Assembly: GCF_007992175.1 (NCBI RefSeq)
Contig: NZ_BJZT01000042.1
Coordinates: 1-64,000, forward strand
Direction: 5' to 3'
From: Methylobacterium haplocladii
GTDB taxonomy: Bacteria > Pseudomonadota > Alphaproteobacteria > Rhizobiales > Beijerinckiaceae
Length of the DNA stretch: 64,000 nucleotides
The notes under the pieces were generated by a model. The model ran no database searches, was not told where the DNA came from, and saw only the letters and a program-made list of their open reading frames with translations. The position numbers and the translations under genes were made by a program. Below, one piece after another: positions 52,181-61,135 of the stretch; within the stretch, counting starts at the first letter, position 1; the number at the start of each line of letters is the position of its first letter.

Positions 52181-52942
52181 TCAGCAGGTGGCGGCGAGGC
52201 CCGTGCCGTTCACCACCGACATGGTGACGCGGTCGGCGCCGAGTTCGTGAGGGTCGATGCCGAGCAGCACCGCGATCTGCTCGCGCGCCCGCCAGACCCT
52301 GCTCTTCACCGTGCCGATCTTGCAGGCCATCACCACGGCGGCCTCCTCATAGGACAAGTTCTCGATGGCGACGAGCACGAGCGCCTGACGCATGACCTCG
52401 GGAAGCTTGGCCAGAGCGATCGCCATGTCCTGCAGGTCGAGGCGGCCGGGCTGCTCGGGGATCGAGACCAGCCTGCTGGCCTCGTCTCCGGGGCTCATCG
52501 GCGTCTCGCGCATGCTCTTGCGGTAGTCCGAGTAGAAGACGTTGCGCATGATCGTGAACAGCCAGGCGCCGAGATTGGTATCGGCGGCGAAACGGGCGCG
52601 GCTACGCCACGCCTTGAGCATCGTGTCCTGCACGAGATCGTCGGCGCGCGCGGCATCCTTCGTCAGCGAGATCGCGAACCGGCGCAGGTTCGGCACGAGG
52701 GACAGGAACTCGTCGTGGAAGGCGCGCGCGTCGCGCTCCTTCTGTGCGGAGAGGGCCGCGCGTAGCTGCGTGAGCAGCCCGGCGAAGCGGTCGGTGGCCG
52801 AGTCCATGTCGGCGGGGCCGTAGGTCTGGTCGAGGACCGATGCGAGGTGCCGGCCGATCGCAGCCGGGAATACCGATGGTGGGATCGCTGCGGCTTCCCC
52901 GTCCATGCCACCGGCTGGAAACGGATCGAGCGAAACGGTCAT
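52181..52942 (-). CDS. ECF-type sigma-70 family sigma factor
   Basis: The 253-aa sigma factor has region 2 (LVPNLRRFAISLTKDAARAD, then DLVQDTMLKAWRSRARF) and region 4 (LPEVMRQALVLVAIENLSYE and MACKIGTVKSRVWRAREQI). The sequence style resembles EcfG-like stress sigma factors, but PhyR and a local NepR are absent. The N-terminal 65 residues are not part of the sigma fold, so the start is uncertain; an internal Met at 52807 is possible. It is divergent from a Crp/Fnr regulator. Confidence 0.85.
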   Translation of the reverse strand: MTVSLDPFPAGGMDGEAAAIPPSVFPAAIGRHLASVLDQTYGPADMDSATDRFAGLLTQLRAALSAQKERDARAFHDEFLSLVPNLRRFAISLTKDAARADDLVQDTMLKAWRSRARFAADTNLGAWLFTIMRNVFYSDYRKSMRETPMSPGDEASRLVSIPEQPGRLDLQDMAIALAKLPEVMRQALVLVAIENLSYEEAAVVMACKIGTVKSRVWRAREQIAVLLGIDPHELGADRVTMSVVNGTGLAATC

Positions 52943-53202
52943 CGGCCTGGATCCTATGGGGCTGAACGACGGAAGCCCGACGCGGCATCCGGAGGATGCT
53001 GGCTTCCGGCCACGCGTTCTTCCCCGCCAGTGATCGCGGCAGGCGCGTGCGATCAGGGATCGTAGGTGTAGAATCGGCCGAGAAAAGACGCGTGCGCGGA
53101 ACGGTCCGTAAACGTACGGTTGGTTCGAGGCTCGGCCGTTCGCTGCGATGCGGACCCGATTCTGGTAAGGCCGCGCGATCGTCCGTCGAGGTGTCAGGGT
53201 TC

Positions 53203-53970
53203 ATGCTGCTGGAAAATCGCCGCTCCGTCGAACCGGTGGACAGCAGGCCACCGGCGCAACCTCCGCAATCTGCTGTGCGCAACCGCCTCCTGCGCGCCCT
53301 TCCCCCGGAGGATTTCGAGCGTCTCGCGCCGTCCCTCGCGCCGGTCACGCTGTCCCTACGCCAGATCTTGATCACGGCCCACGAACCGATCACCCAGGCC
53401 TACTTCATCGAGTCGGGGCTGATCTCACTGGTCGCCGATACCGCCAACACCGCCGGCGGCCGGGTCGAGATCGGCATCGTTGGCAAGGAGGGCATGACCG
53501 GACTGCCGCTGGTTCTGGGCAGCGACCGCTCACCGCACGTGGCGTTGGTCCAGGCCGAGGGGCGGGCGCTCGCCGTCCCGGCAGAGGCCCTGCTCCCCGC
53601 GCTCGACGCCAGCCCGGTGCTGCGCGGCGTGCTCGGCCGCTACGTCCAGAGTCTGATCGTTCAGGTCGGGCAGACGGTTTACGCCAATGCCGACCTCAAC
53701 ATCGAGGCGCGGCTCGCCCGTTGGATCGTGATGACCCAGGATCGGCTCGGACGGGACGAATTGCCGCTCACCCACGAGTTCCTGTCGCTCATGCTCGGCG
53801 TGCGCCGGCCCGGCGTCACGACGGCCACGCATGGGCTGGAGGGTCTGGGGCTGATCCAGGCCCGCCGCGGCCGGATCACCGTCCTCGACCGCGAAGGACT
53901 GCTGGAACGGGCCGGCGATGCCTACGGATTGGCCGAGGCCGAGTACGAGCGGCTTCTGAAGCTGGCGTGA
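53203..53970 (+). CDS. Crp/Fnr-family transcription regulator
   Basis: The 255-aa protein has a cyclic-nucleotide-binding-like domain (LRQILITAHEPITQAYFIES, GIVGKEGMTGLPLVLGSD) and a C-terminal Crp-type winged helix (LTHEFLSLMLGVRRPGVTTA, GLIQARRGRITVLD). No Cys cluster for oxygen sensing is present. I chose the ATG at 53203 because the longer frame from 52996 adds Arg-rich non-conserved sequence. Confidence 0.85.
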   Translation: MLLENRRSVEPVDSRPPAQPPQSAVRNRLLRALPPEDFERLAPSLAPVTLSLRQILITAHEPITQAYFIESGLISLVADTANTAGGRVEIGIVGKEGMTGLPLVLGSDRSPHVALVQAEGRALAVPAEALLPALDASPVLRGVLGRYVQSLIVQVGQTVYANADLNIEARLARWIVMTQDRLGRDELPLTHEFLSLMLGVRRPGVTTATHGLEGLGLIQARRGRITVLDREGLLERAGDAYGLAEAEYERLLKLA

Positions 53971-53980
53971 CGCCGGTGCC

Positions 53981-54901
53981 TCACGCCGCGGTCCGGCGCG
54001 ACCACGGCGCCGTCGAGAAGGCCTGTGCCAGGAAGTCGATCACTGCCGTGACACGGGCGGGACGCGGGTCGCCCGGCGGGGTCACGAGGTGGAGCGCGAT
54101 CGGGGGGAGGGACCAACCCGTCAGCGTGCGTTCGAGGCGTCCGGTCTGCAGGTCGTCCCAGATCATGAAATCGGGCTGCACCGCGAGGCCGAGACCGGCC
54201 CGCAGGGCGGGGGCAAGGGCATCGGCGTTGTTGGCACGCAGAGGCCCGGCCGGGGTGATGGCGGCCTCGGTGGCATCCGGTCCGGTGAAGCGCCAGCGGT
54301 CGGGCGTCGGCAGGTAGGCGTAGCCGAGGCAGGCATGGGCGGCGAGGTCGCGCGGATGGTTCGGTCGGCCATGCCGGTCGAGATAGCCCGGCGTGGCTAC
54401 GAGCGAGCGATTCACTTCACAGAGCCGTCGGGCCCGCAACGACGAATCGGCGAGCGCTGCGATGCGCAGGCCGATATCGAAACCGCCGCCGACGAGATCG
54501 ACAAGCGCGTCGCTCAAATGCAGATCGACCGAGATTTCGGGGTATTGAGTTAGTAGCTCCGGCAGCAGCGGCGCCACGTGGAGCACACCGAACGACATCG
54601 GCGCTGCGAGCCGCACCAGCCCGCGCGGTACCGCGGTCGCGGCTTTGGCCTCCGTCTCGGCCGCCTCGCCCTCGGCGAGGATGCGGGCGGCCCCGTCCCT
54701 GGCCGCATGCCCGGCCTCGGTGAGCGCCAGACGGCGCGAGGTACGGTTGAACAACCGCGCGCCGATCCGCGCCTCAAGCCGCGCCAGCGCTTTCGAGACG
54801 GTGCCTTTCGAGAGGCCGAGTTCCTCCGCAGCCCGACTGATCGAGCCGGCCTCGGCCACCTTGGCGAAGATCGCCCAAGCTTCGAAATCGGGGAGCTTCA
54901 T
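53981..54901 (-). CDS. LysR-family transcription regulator
   Basis: The 306-aa regulator has the N-terminal winged helix (FAKVAEAGSISRAAEELGLS, KALARLEARIGARLFNRTSR) and a substrate-binding domain. It is divergent from a ring-cleaving dioxygenase gene and a hydrolase gene, and a palindrome lies in the shared promoter (54914-54928), so it probably controls them in response to quinone-like or electrophilic compounds. No Cys sensor is assigned. Confidence 0.93.
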   Translation of the reverse strand: MKLPDFEAWAIFAKVAEAGSISRAAEELGLSKGTVSKALARLEARIGARLFNRTSRRLALTEAGHAARDGAARILAEGEAAETEAKAATAVPRGLVRLAAPMSFGVLHVAPLLPELLTQYPEISVDLHLSDALVDLVGGGFDIGLRIAALADSSLRARRLCEVNRSLVATPGYLDRHGRPNHPRDLAAHACLGYAYLPTPDRWRFTGPDATEAAITPAGPLRANNADALAPALRAGLGLAVQPDFMIWDDLQTGRLERTLTGWSLPPIALHLVTPPGDPRPARVTAVIDFLAQAFSTAPWSRRTAA

Positions 54902-54913
54902 AAGTCACTATTA

Positions 54914-54928
54914 GAAACGATGCGTTTC
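54914..54928. promoter_or_regulatory. candidate LysR operator
   Basis: GAAACGATGCGTTTC is a perfect 6+3+6 palindrome 13 bases from the LysR start codon, within the 122-base divergent promoter. A further GTTTC half-site follows at about 54933. It fits autoregulation and control of the dioxygenase gene. Confidence 0.5.
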
Positions 54929-55023
54929 CACCGTTTCTGTTTTCAGGCACCTAATCAAGCCCCAGATTGTCTCCATCGAAGACGGCCTGGCGCCCTGTGG
55001 GGCGCTCGCCAGGAGACATCACC

Positions 55024-55947
55024 ATGTCCGAGCACGGCATCCATCACGTCACCGCCTATGCGGGTACGGCCCAGCGCAACCTCGATTTCTACACGGAGGT
55101 CCTCGGCCTGCGGCTCGTGAAGAAGACCGTCAATTTCGACGATCCCGGCACCTATCACCTGTATTACGGCGACGAGACCGGGCAGCCCGGCACGATCCTG
55201 ACCTTCTTTCCGTTCGACCATGCCGCACCCGGTCGGGTCGGTGTCGGCGAGACGAGCGAGACGGCGTTCCGTGTGCCCCGTGCCGCGATCGGCTGGTGGA
55301 CGCATCGCCTCATCGAGAAGGGCGTGACGCACGACGCCCTTATGCAGGCCTTCGGCGAGCCGGTGCTGCGCTTTCGCGATCCCGACGGGATGATGCTGGC
55401 GTTAGTCGGTGCGGATGGCGACGGCGCAGCCTGGACCGGCGGCGACGTGCCGGCGGAATACGCGATCCGCGGCTTCCACGGCGTCACGCTGCTGCTCGGC
55501 AAAGGCGATGCGACCGCGGCGATCCTCACCGACGTCCTTGGATTTTCGGAGAGCGGCCGTGAGGGGACGAGCATTCGCTTCGCCAGCAGCGCGGGCCTCG
55601 GCGGCTTCGTGACCCTTCGGGCGGTGGGCGAGTTCCTGCCCGGGCGGCCGGGCGCGGGGTCCGTTCATCACATCGCCTTCCGGGCGGCGGACGACGCCGC
55701 GCAGGCGGCGATGGTGGCGAAGCTCACCGGGAAGCACGGGCTCGCCGTCACCGAGCAACGCGACCGGCAGTACTTCCGCTCGGTGTACTTCCGCGAGCCC
55801 GGCGGCGTGCTGTTCGAGATCGCCACCGACATCCCCGGCTTCGCCGTCGACGAGCCGGTCGAAGCGCTCGGGAGCGCCCTCAAGCTGCCGGCGTTCCTCG
55901 AACCGCAGCGTGCGCGGATCGAAGGGGCGCTTCCGAAGGTCGCCTGA
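55024..55947 (+). CDS. ring-cleaving dioxygenase, glyoxalase fold (MhqO-like)
   Basis: The 307-aa protein has two vicinal-oxygen-chelate units. The first starts with GIHHVTAYAGTAQRNLDFYT and has FRDPDGMMLALV; the second has GFHGVTLLLG and SVHHIAFRAADD with FREPGGVLFEIATD. The pattern of His and Glu metal ligands fits MhqO/MhqE-type enzymes that degrade hydroquinone-like compounds. AGGAG lies upstream of the ATG at 55024. A hydrolase gene follows after a hairpin. Confidence 0.88.
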   Translation: MSEHGIHHVTAYAGTAQRNLDFYTEVLGLRLVKKTVNFDDPGTYHLYYGDETGQPGTILTFFPFDHAAPGRVGVGETSETAFRVPRAAIGWWTHRLIEKGVTHDALMQAFGEPVLRFRDPDGMMLALVGADGDGAAWTGGDVPAEYAIRGFHGVTLLLGKGDATAAILTDVLGFSESGREGTSIRFASSAGLGGFVTLRAVGEFLPGRPGAGSVHHIAFRAADDAAQAAMVAKLTGKHGLAVTEQRDRQYFRSVYFREPGGVLFEIATDIPGFAVDEPVEALGSALKLPAFLEPQRARIEGALPKVA

Positions 55948-55953
55948 CGAATA

Positions 55954-55980
55954 GCCCCGTCCCGTCTTTCGGGGCGGGGC
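55954..55980 (+). terminator. hairpin between dioxygenase and hydrolase genes
   Basis: GCCCCGTCCCG pairs with CGGGGCGGGGC through 11 pairs, one a G-U wobble, around a five-base loop. There is no T-run, so it is more likely an attenuator or mRNA stabiliser setting the ratio of the two gene products. Confidence 0.5.
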
Positions 55981-56006
55981 ACCACCAGCCTTTCCAAGAG
56001 GTCGCC

Positions 56007-56654
56007 ATGACGACTCCCAAAACCCTGTCCTTCGTTCACCGCTTCGAGTCGGGCACGGATCCGGCGCAGCCGCCGCTGCTCCTCCTGCACGGTACCGGCG
56101 GCGACGAATCCGACCTGCTCCCGCTCGGCCGGTCGCTGGCGCCCGGTGCGTCCCTGCTCTCGCCCCGCGGCCCCGTGCTGGAGAACGGCATGCCGCGCTT
56201 CTTCCGGCGGCTGGCGGAGGGCGTGTTCGACGAGGCCGATCTGCGCCGCCGCGCGGGAGATCTCGCCGACTTCATCGCCGAGGCGCGCGCGGCCTACGGC
56301 ATCGCTGCGCCCGTGGCGCTCGGCTTCTCGAACGGCGCGAACATCGCTGCCGCGATGCTGCTGCTTCGGCCGGAGGCACTGGCCGGCGCGGTGCTGCTGC
56401 GTCCGATGGTGCCGCTCTCGGACGTGCCTGCAGCCGATCTCGCCGGTACGCCGGTCCTGATTCTCTCCGGTTCGGCCGATCCGATCGTGCCGGAGGAGAA
56501 CGCCCGTCGGCTTGCGGATCAGCTCGGCCGGGCCGGTGCCGAGGTCGAGCATGCGGTCCTGCCGGCCGGCCACGGCCTCACCAAGGATGACATCGTGCGC
56601 GTGGAGGGCTGGCTGCGGAGACGCCAGCCCGGCGATCAGAACGCGTTCTTGTAG
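56007..56654 (+). CDS. alpha/beta hydrolase (MhqD-like carboxylesterase)
   Basis: The 215-aa protein is a phospholipase/carboxylesterase-type hydrolase: PLLLLHGTGGDESDLLPLG, nucleophile Ser in LGFSNGANIAAAML, acid in SGSADPIVPEENA, His in AGHGLTKDD. MhqD-type hydrolases occur with MhqO dioxygenases in quinone resistance, and this arrangement is the same. Its last 19 bases overlap the convergent glycosylphosphotransferase gene. Confidence 0.88.
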   Translation: MTTPKTLSFVHRFESGTDPAQPPLLLLHGTGGDESDLLPLGRSLAPGASLLSPRGPVLENGMPRFFRRLAEGVFDEADLRRRAGDLADFIAEARAAYGIAAPVALGFSNGANIAAAMLLLRPEALAGAVLLRPMVPLSDVPAADLAGTPVLILSGSADPIVPEENARRLADQLGRAGAEVEHAVLPAGHGLTKDDIVRVEGWLRRRQPGDQNAFL

Positions 56655-58141
56655 GCGCGCGGCGAGATCACGGTCTGGACCATGATCTTGAGGTCGAGCC
56701 AGATCGACCAGTTGTCGATGTAGTGCAGGTCGGCCTGCACGCGCTTCTCCATGTCGGCGTCGGTCAGGGTCTCGCCGCGGAACCCGTTGACCTGTGCCCA
56801 GCCGGTGATGCCGGGCTTCACGTTGTGGCGGCGGGCATAGAGCGCGATGCGGCGCTCGAAGCTGCGGTCGTGGGCAAGCGCATGCGGACGCGGGCCGACG
56901 AGGGACATCTCGCCGGTGATCACGTTGAGGAGCTGCGGCAGCTCGTCGATGTTGGTCCTGCGCAGCACGGCTCCGACGCGGGTGATGCGGCTGTCGACGC
57001 GGCTCGCCTGCTTGAAGACGGCGTTCGTCTCGGTCTTCATGCTGCGGAACTTGAAGACGCCGAAGGCCTGCTGGTTGAAGCCGTAGCGGCGCTGCCGGAA
57101 GAACACCGGCCCGGGGCTGTCGAGTTTGATCAGCACGCCCACCGCGGCGAGCAGGGGCGCGAGCAGGATCAGAGCGATCAGTGCCAGCGTCACGTCGAGG
57201 CAGCGCTTCATCATCACCTCGGCCACCGTCAGTGGGCGGCGGCCGATGTTCAGCCCGTTGAGGCGTCCGACGCGGGTGATCTGCAGGTCGGGGAAACGGT
57301 CGAGCATGCCGCCGGGGCGCAGGTGGAGGGCGGCCGGTACGCGCAGGAAGGCATCGATGCAGCGCTCGACGTCCCGGGTCTCGGCCCAGGGCACCAGCAC
57401 GAAGACGTCGTCGGGCCGCAGGAAGCGCACGACGGAGACGGCGAGTTCGAGGTCCTCGGAGAGCAGGGCCTGACGGCTGTCGGCGTCCGCCTGCGGCTCG
57501 GGGCGGCGCAGATAGCTCGTGCCGATCACGCGCAGTCCGAGTTCGTCGGCATCATTGTTCTCGTAGAAGCGGGCGATGTCCTCCTCGTAGCCGACGAGGT
57601 GGATGCGGCTGACGGAGGCCGAGGCGGGGGTGACGCTGCGGCGCACCAGCCAGACCATGGACCCGCGGACCGCGAGCATGGCCGGAAGGCCGGCGAAGAA
57701 GAACACCAGCGCGACGACGCGGGAGAAATCGTTCGTGGTCTTCGTCGCGAAGCCGATGACCAGTGCGGCGGCCCAGGCCATCAGCCAGAGCGTCGCCGTC
57801 CGCTTCAAGTGCTGGCGTTGCGCCAGGTAGTTCTCGATGCTGTATTCCTCGCGGACGAGGTTGGTCAGCAGCACCGTGCCGCCGACGAGGCCCGACAGCT
57901 GCAGGCTCAGGCTGGCCTTGAGCGGCAGCAGCTCTCCCGTGAGTCCGTAGTAGTAGCCGCCTTCGATGCAGAGGCCGACGAGCGCAATCGCCAGCAGGTC
58001 GGCGGTCGCCAGCGCCGCCGAGATCGCGAAGCGGAACGCCGCCCGGCCGCGGCGCGGCATGAGCGCCGTCCAGACGGCGCGGTTGCGCTCGCCCGCTTTG
58101 GGAAGGCTGCGGAAAGGTCCGGTGAGGCGGTCCTGGTACAT
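56636..58141 (-). CDS. undecaprenyl-phosphate sugar phosphotransferase (exopolysaccharide initiation)
   Basis: The 501-aa protein is a WcaJ/ExoY-type polyprenyl glycosylphosphotransferase that puts the first sugar phosphate on undecaprenyl phosphate. It has four N-terminal membrane helices, a CoA-binding-like domain (RIHLVGYEEDIARFYEN), a fifth helix (LIALILLAPLLAAVGVLIKL) and the catalytic domain (GPVFFRQRRYGFNQQAFGVF, SLVGPRPHALAHD, GITGWAQVNGFRGE). No other polysaccharide gene is adjacent. Confidence 0.92.
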   Translation of the reverse strand: MYQDRLTGPFRSLPKAGERNRAVWTALMPRRGRAAFRFAISAALATADLLAIALVGLCIEGGYYYGLTGELLPLKASLSLQLSGLVGGTVLLTNLVREEYSIENYLAQRQHLKRTATLWLMAWAAALVIGFATKTTNDFSRVVALVFFFAGLPAMLAVRGSMVWLVRRSVTPASASVSRIHLVGYEEDIARFYENNDADELGLRVIGTSYLRRPEPQADADSRQALLSEDLELAVSVVRFLRPDDVFVLVPWAETRDVERCIDAFLRVPAALHLRPGGMLDRFPDLQITRVGRLNGLNIGRRPLTVAEVMMKRCLDVTLALIALILLAPLLAAVGVLIKLDSPGPVFFRQRRYGFNQQAFGVFKFRSMKTETNAVFKQASRVDSRITRVGAVLRRTNIDELPQLLNVITGEMSLVGPRPHALAHDRSFERRIALYARRHNVKPGITGWAQVNGFRGETLTDADMEKRVQADLHYIDNWSIWLDLKIMVQTVISPRAYKNAF

Positions 58142-58652
58142 GTCGCTCGCGTTGTTTCGCGGTGAACCGGGAAAGTGTCCTGAAACGAGACAGTTACGGT
58201 CTCGATCCGCGGACTTGGCCGGTTCAGAGCAATCTCCGAGCCCGCGCGGGGCTGATCGCTTGTCAGAGGGAGGCCCGCGACCCGGGCTCCGTTACGCACA
58301 CAACGCGAAAACGCCAGTCATCGACGAGACGGCCCGAAATCCCATTCGGGCGCTCATCGACTGGTTGAAAACCGCTCGTTAGGTTAACGCAGGTTGAGGA
58401 GGCGCGGCGAGTCGAACTGTCGGCTGTGCCTACCCGCAAAATACGTAGAGCATCCGGGTTTTGCGATCGGCGCTTCCCGGTCCGTTCGATATCGTGTGGA
58501 TGACGACCTTCCCGATGCTTGCCACGGGCACTGAGATCCCGGCGCCGAATACCCAAGCATGGCTGCCGCCCGCCGGGGCGGCTTCGAGAGCGGCGGTCTC
58601 TCCGTTAGGTTGCGGGGAACCGAGACTGTGAAAGCGGCGAACCGCGAGACCG
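58142..58652. other. 511-base divergent intergenic region
   Basis: No convincing gene. A 40-codon plus-strand frame from a TTG at 58260 to 58382, ending ARNPIRALIDWLKTAR, looks protein-like at its C-terminus but has a weak ribosome-binding site. Minus-strand frames at 58384-58708 overlap the fsr start and have no domain. Promoters for the glycosylphosphotransferase and fsr genes should lie here. Confidence 0.45.
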
Positions 58653-59894
58653 ATGGCAGCCGAGACTGAACGATCCATGCCGCTCCCCGTACAGGCCGGA
58701 GGCGGCAAGGCACAGCTTTCGGCCGCAGCGCCGACTTACGCGGTGCTCATGGGCCTTTCGCTCTCGCACCTCCTCAACGACACCATCCAGTCGCTGTTGC
58801 CGGCGATCTACCCGCTGCTGAAGGCGAGCTTCGCCCTCGATTTCGGGCAGATCGGCCTGATCCAGATGGTGTTTCAGGTCACCGCGTCGGTGCTTCAGCC
58901 GGTGGTGGGCCTCTACACCGACCGTCGCCCGCTGCCGTTCTCGCTGGCCGCCGGGATGCTGGTGTCCCTGGCGGGGCTGGTCCTGCTGTCGCTGGCGCCA
59001 GCCTATGGCGTACTGCTGATCGCAGCCGGCCTAGTCGGGCTCGGCTCCGCGATCTTCCATCCGGAGGCGAGCCGGGTGGCGCGCTTGGCGTCCGGCGGCC
59101 GCTACGGGCTGGCGCAATCGGTCTTCCAGGTCGGCGGCAACACCGGCACCGCGCTGGGGCCGCTGCTCGCCGCCTTCATCGTGGTGCCGAATGGTCAAGG
59201 TAGCGTGGCCTGGTTCTCGTTGGCCGCGCTCGCGGGAATGCTCGTGCTGACCGGCGTCGGGCGGTGGTACGCGGAGCGCCTGCGGAGGGCGCCGCGCATG
59301 GGCCGGAAGGCAGCGGTGACGTCCGGTGCGGGGCTGAGCCGCGCCCGCATCGTCGTGACGGTCGCGATCCTGCTGGCGCTGATCTTCTCCAAATACTTCT
59401 ACATGGCGAGCCTGTCGTCCTACTACACGTTCTACTTGATCCACCGCTTTGGTCTCGGGATCGCGCAGTCGCAGGTCTACCTGTTCGTGTTCCTGTTCTC
59501 CGTGGCTGCCGGCACCATCCTCGGCGGCCCGATCGGCGATCGGTTCGGGCGCAAGCCGGTGATCTGGGGCTCGATCCTGGGCGTGCTGCCCTTCACCCTG
59601 GCGCTTCCCTACGCCAACCTGTTCTGGACGGTGGCGCTGACGGTGCCGATCGGGCTGATCCTGGCGTCGGCGATGCCGGCTATTTTGGTCTATGCGCAGG
59701 AATTGCTGCCGGGCCGGATCGGCCTCGTCGGCGGCCTGTTCTTCGGCTTCGCCTTCGGCATGGGCGGCCTCGGTGCGGCTCTGCTCGGCGAACTCGCCGA
59801 CCACACCAGCATCGAGTACGTCTACTCGCTCTGTGCCTACCTGCCGTTGATCGGCCTGTCGGCGGCCTTCCTGCCGCGGAACCGGGCGGCGTGA
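58653..59894 (+). CDS. fsr: MFS efflux pump, fosmidomycin-resistance (Fsr) family
   Basis: The 413-aa protein has 12 membrane helices. LSLSHLLNDTIQSLLPAIYP near the N-terminus, VFQVGGNTGTALGPLLAAF and IGGPIGDRFGRKP-like sequence in the middle loop mark the Fsr branch of MFS, which exports fosmidomycin and related compounds. The true substrate here is unknown. The start may be at 58653 or at a Met eight codons later. Confidence 0.9.
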   Translation: MAAETERSMPLPVQAGGGKAQLSAAAPTYAVLMGLSLSHLLNDTIQSLLPAIYPLLKASFALDFGQIGLIQMVFQVTASVLQPVVGLYTDRRPLPFSLAAGMLVSLAGLVLLSLAPAYGVLLIAAGLVGLGSAIFHPEASRVARLASGGRYGLAQSVFQVGGNTGTALGPLLAAFIVVPNGQGSVAWFSLAALAGMLVLTGVGRWYAERLRRAPRMGRKAAVTSGAGLSRARIVVTVAILLALIFSKYFYMASLSSYYTFYLIHRFGLGIAQSQVYLFVFLFSVAAGTILGGPIGDRFGRKPVIWGSILGVLPFTLALPYANLFWTVALTVPIGLILASAMPAILVYAQELLPGRIGLVGGLFFGFAFGMGGLGAALLGELADHTSIEYVYSLCAYLPLIGLSAAFLPRNRAA

Positions 59895-59916
59895 AGCTGC
59901 CCGGTAGGCGGATGTT

Positions 59917-60264
59917 TTATTCAGCCGCTTCCGACTTCGCCTGATTCCGCGACGAGGCCGATCCCTCGATCGCTTCGAAACCCTCGAATTGCGGGTGGCC
60001 GAGATAGAGCGGCTTTGTGCCGGGAACGCGCCCATGCGCCTTCCGGAACTGCTCGGAACGCGTCCAGGCCTCGAAATCGGCCTTCGACCGCCAGACGGTG
60101 TGCGAGGCGTAGAGGACGTGATCCTCCGCCTCGGGGCCGCGAAGTAGGTGGAACTCGACGAAGCCGGCCATCTCGCCCAGGTGGCTATCGCGCCCGAGCC
60201 AGACCTGCTCGAAGTCCTCCGTGGCTTCCTTGACGACCTTGAAGCGATTCATCGCGATGAACAT
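59917..60264 (-). CDS. heme-degrading monooxygenase (IsdG/HmoA-like ABM fold)
   Basis: The 115-aa protein has the antibiotic-biosynthesis-monooxygenase fold. The residues that form the IsdG active site are present at matching positions: Asn6 (FIAMNRFKVV), Trp67 (FEAWTRSEQF) and His77 (RKAHGRVPG). It probably opens heme to release iron. The C-terminal 20 residues are an extra tail. No iron-regulator box is clear upstream. Confidence 0.85.
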   Translation of the reverse strand: MFIAMNRFKVVKEATEDFEQVWLGRDSHLGEMAGFVEFHLLRGPEAEDHVLYASHTVWRSKADFEAWTRSEQFRKAHGRVPGTKPLYLGHPQFEGFEAIEGSASSRNQAKSEAAE

Positions 60265-60677
60265 GCGTTTCCTTTAGGTTTAGTCTGTCTTTTTGGATGC
60301 CATCAGAGGCTGCGTAGTTAAACCATGCGGTAGAAGCATTCCAAGAAAGCTCGCCTGCCCCTTGTAGCCATGCACAGAACGAGGGGCGAGAACCAGATTC
60401 TCGTGCTCTTATACATTATTCGAGGGTTGCAATCGGGATGCACTTTATGGTGAAGCTGCTGCTGCGACAATCGTTCGCAGCACGCCTCGATTCCCATCGT
60501 CGGTTCGGACTCTCGTGTTCATCCGGGACGAGAGAGTTTGGACATGACTGTCTCCGGATCGCGGTGTGACAAATAGCGGTCGGTACAGCCTGGCCGCCGG
60601 ATAGCGCCCCTGGCGCGCTCGTGCGTATTCGAAGGTCCTCGGGATGGCGCACGACCTTTTGGCAGGACCGGTATACG
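60265..60677. other. 413-base divergent intergenic region, no gene seen
   Basis: The region is AT-richer near both ends (60265-60320 and 60400-60460). Minus-strand frames at 60416-60970 and 60519-60962 cross the XRE gene and have no domain, so I reject them. Promoters for the heme monooxygenase and XRE regulator should be here. Confidence 0.45.
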
Positions 60678-61097
60678 ATGATGCCTAAGCAGACTACCGA
60701 CGTCGACCGTCTCGTGGGATTGCGGATCACGGCGTTGCGGAAGGCGCGCGGATTGAGCCAGACGGCGCTCGGCACCGCCGTCGGCGTGACCTTCCAGCAG
60801 GTCCAGAAATACGAGAAGGGCCAGAACCGCGTCGGCGCCGGTCGTCTCAGCGAGATCGCCCGCCTCCTGGAAGTTCCGGTGGCCGCGTTCTTCGCGGACA
60901 ACGAGGCCAGCGATATCGGCGAGGCCAAATCGCCCGACGTGTTCGGCTTTCTCTCGGCCCACGGCGCCATCGAGATCCTGCGCGCCTATGCCTCGATCGA
61001 TGACGACGATCTCCGCCGCGATCTTCTCGCCATCGTGCGGACTGCCGCTCGCATGGACAAGAAGAAGGGCGGATCGGCCGCGTCCGCCCTGGATTGA
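60678..61097 (+). CDS. XRE-family transcription regulator
   Basis: The 139-aa regulator has a Cro/cI-type helix-turn-helix (LRITALRKARGLSQTALGTA, VGVTFQQVQKYEKGQNRVGA) in residues 12-66 and a C-terminal helical region (EILRAYASIDDDDLRRDLLA). Proteins of this plan are common in Rhizobiales. Two ATGs at 60678 and 60681 are equally possible. It is convergent with cobB. Confidence 0.88.
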   Translation: MMPKQTTDVDRLVGLRITALRKARGLSQTALGTAVGVTFQQVQKYEKGQNRVGAGRLSEIARLLEVPVAAFFADNEASDIGEAKSPDVFGFLSAHGAIEILRAYASIDDDDLRRDLLAIVRTAARMDKKKGGSAASALD

Positions 61098-61108
61098 ACG
61101 GTCGCTCG

Positions 61109-61135
61109 GGGCGAGACGGTCAGCGTGTCTCGCCC
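61109..61135. terminator. 9-bp inverted repeat between XRE gene and cobB
   Basis: GGGCGAGAC (61109-61117) and GTCTCGCCC (61127-61135) are perfect reverse complements around a nine-base loop. It overlaps the last codons of cobB and follows the XRE stop by 11 bases; it may terminate both. No T-run follows. Confidence 0.5.

Noticed and set aside
58430..58708. Minus-strand frame overlapping the fsr start
   Set aside because: It overlaps the N-terminus of a well-recognised gene and has no recognisable domain.
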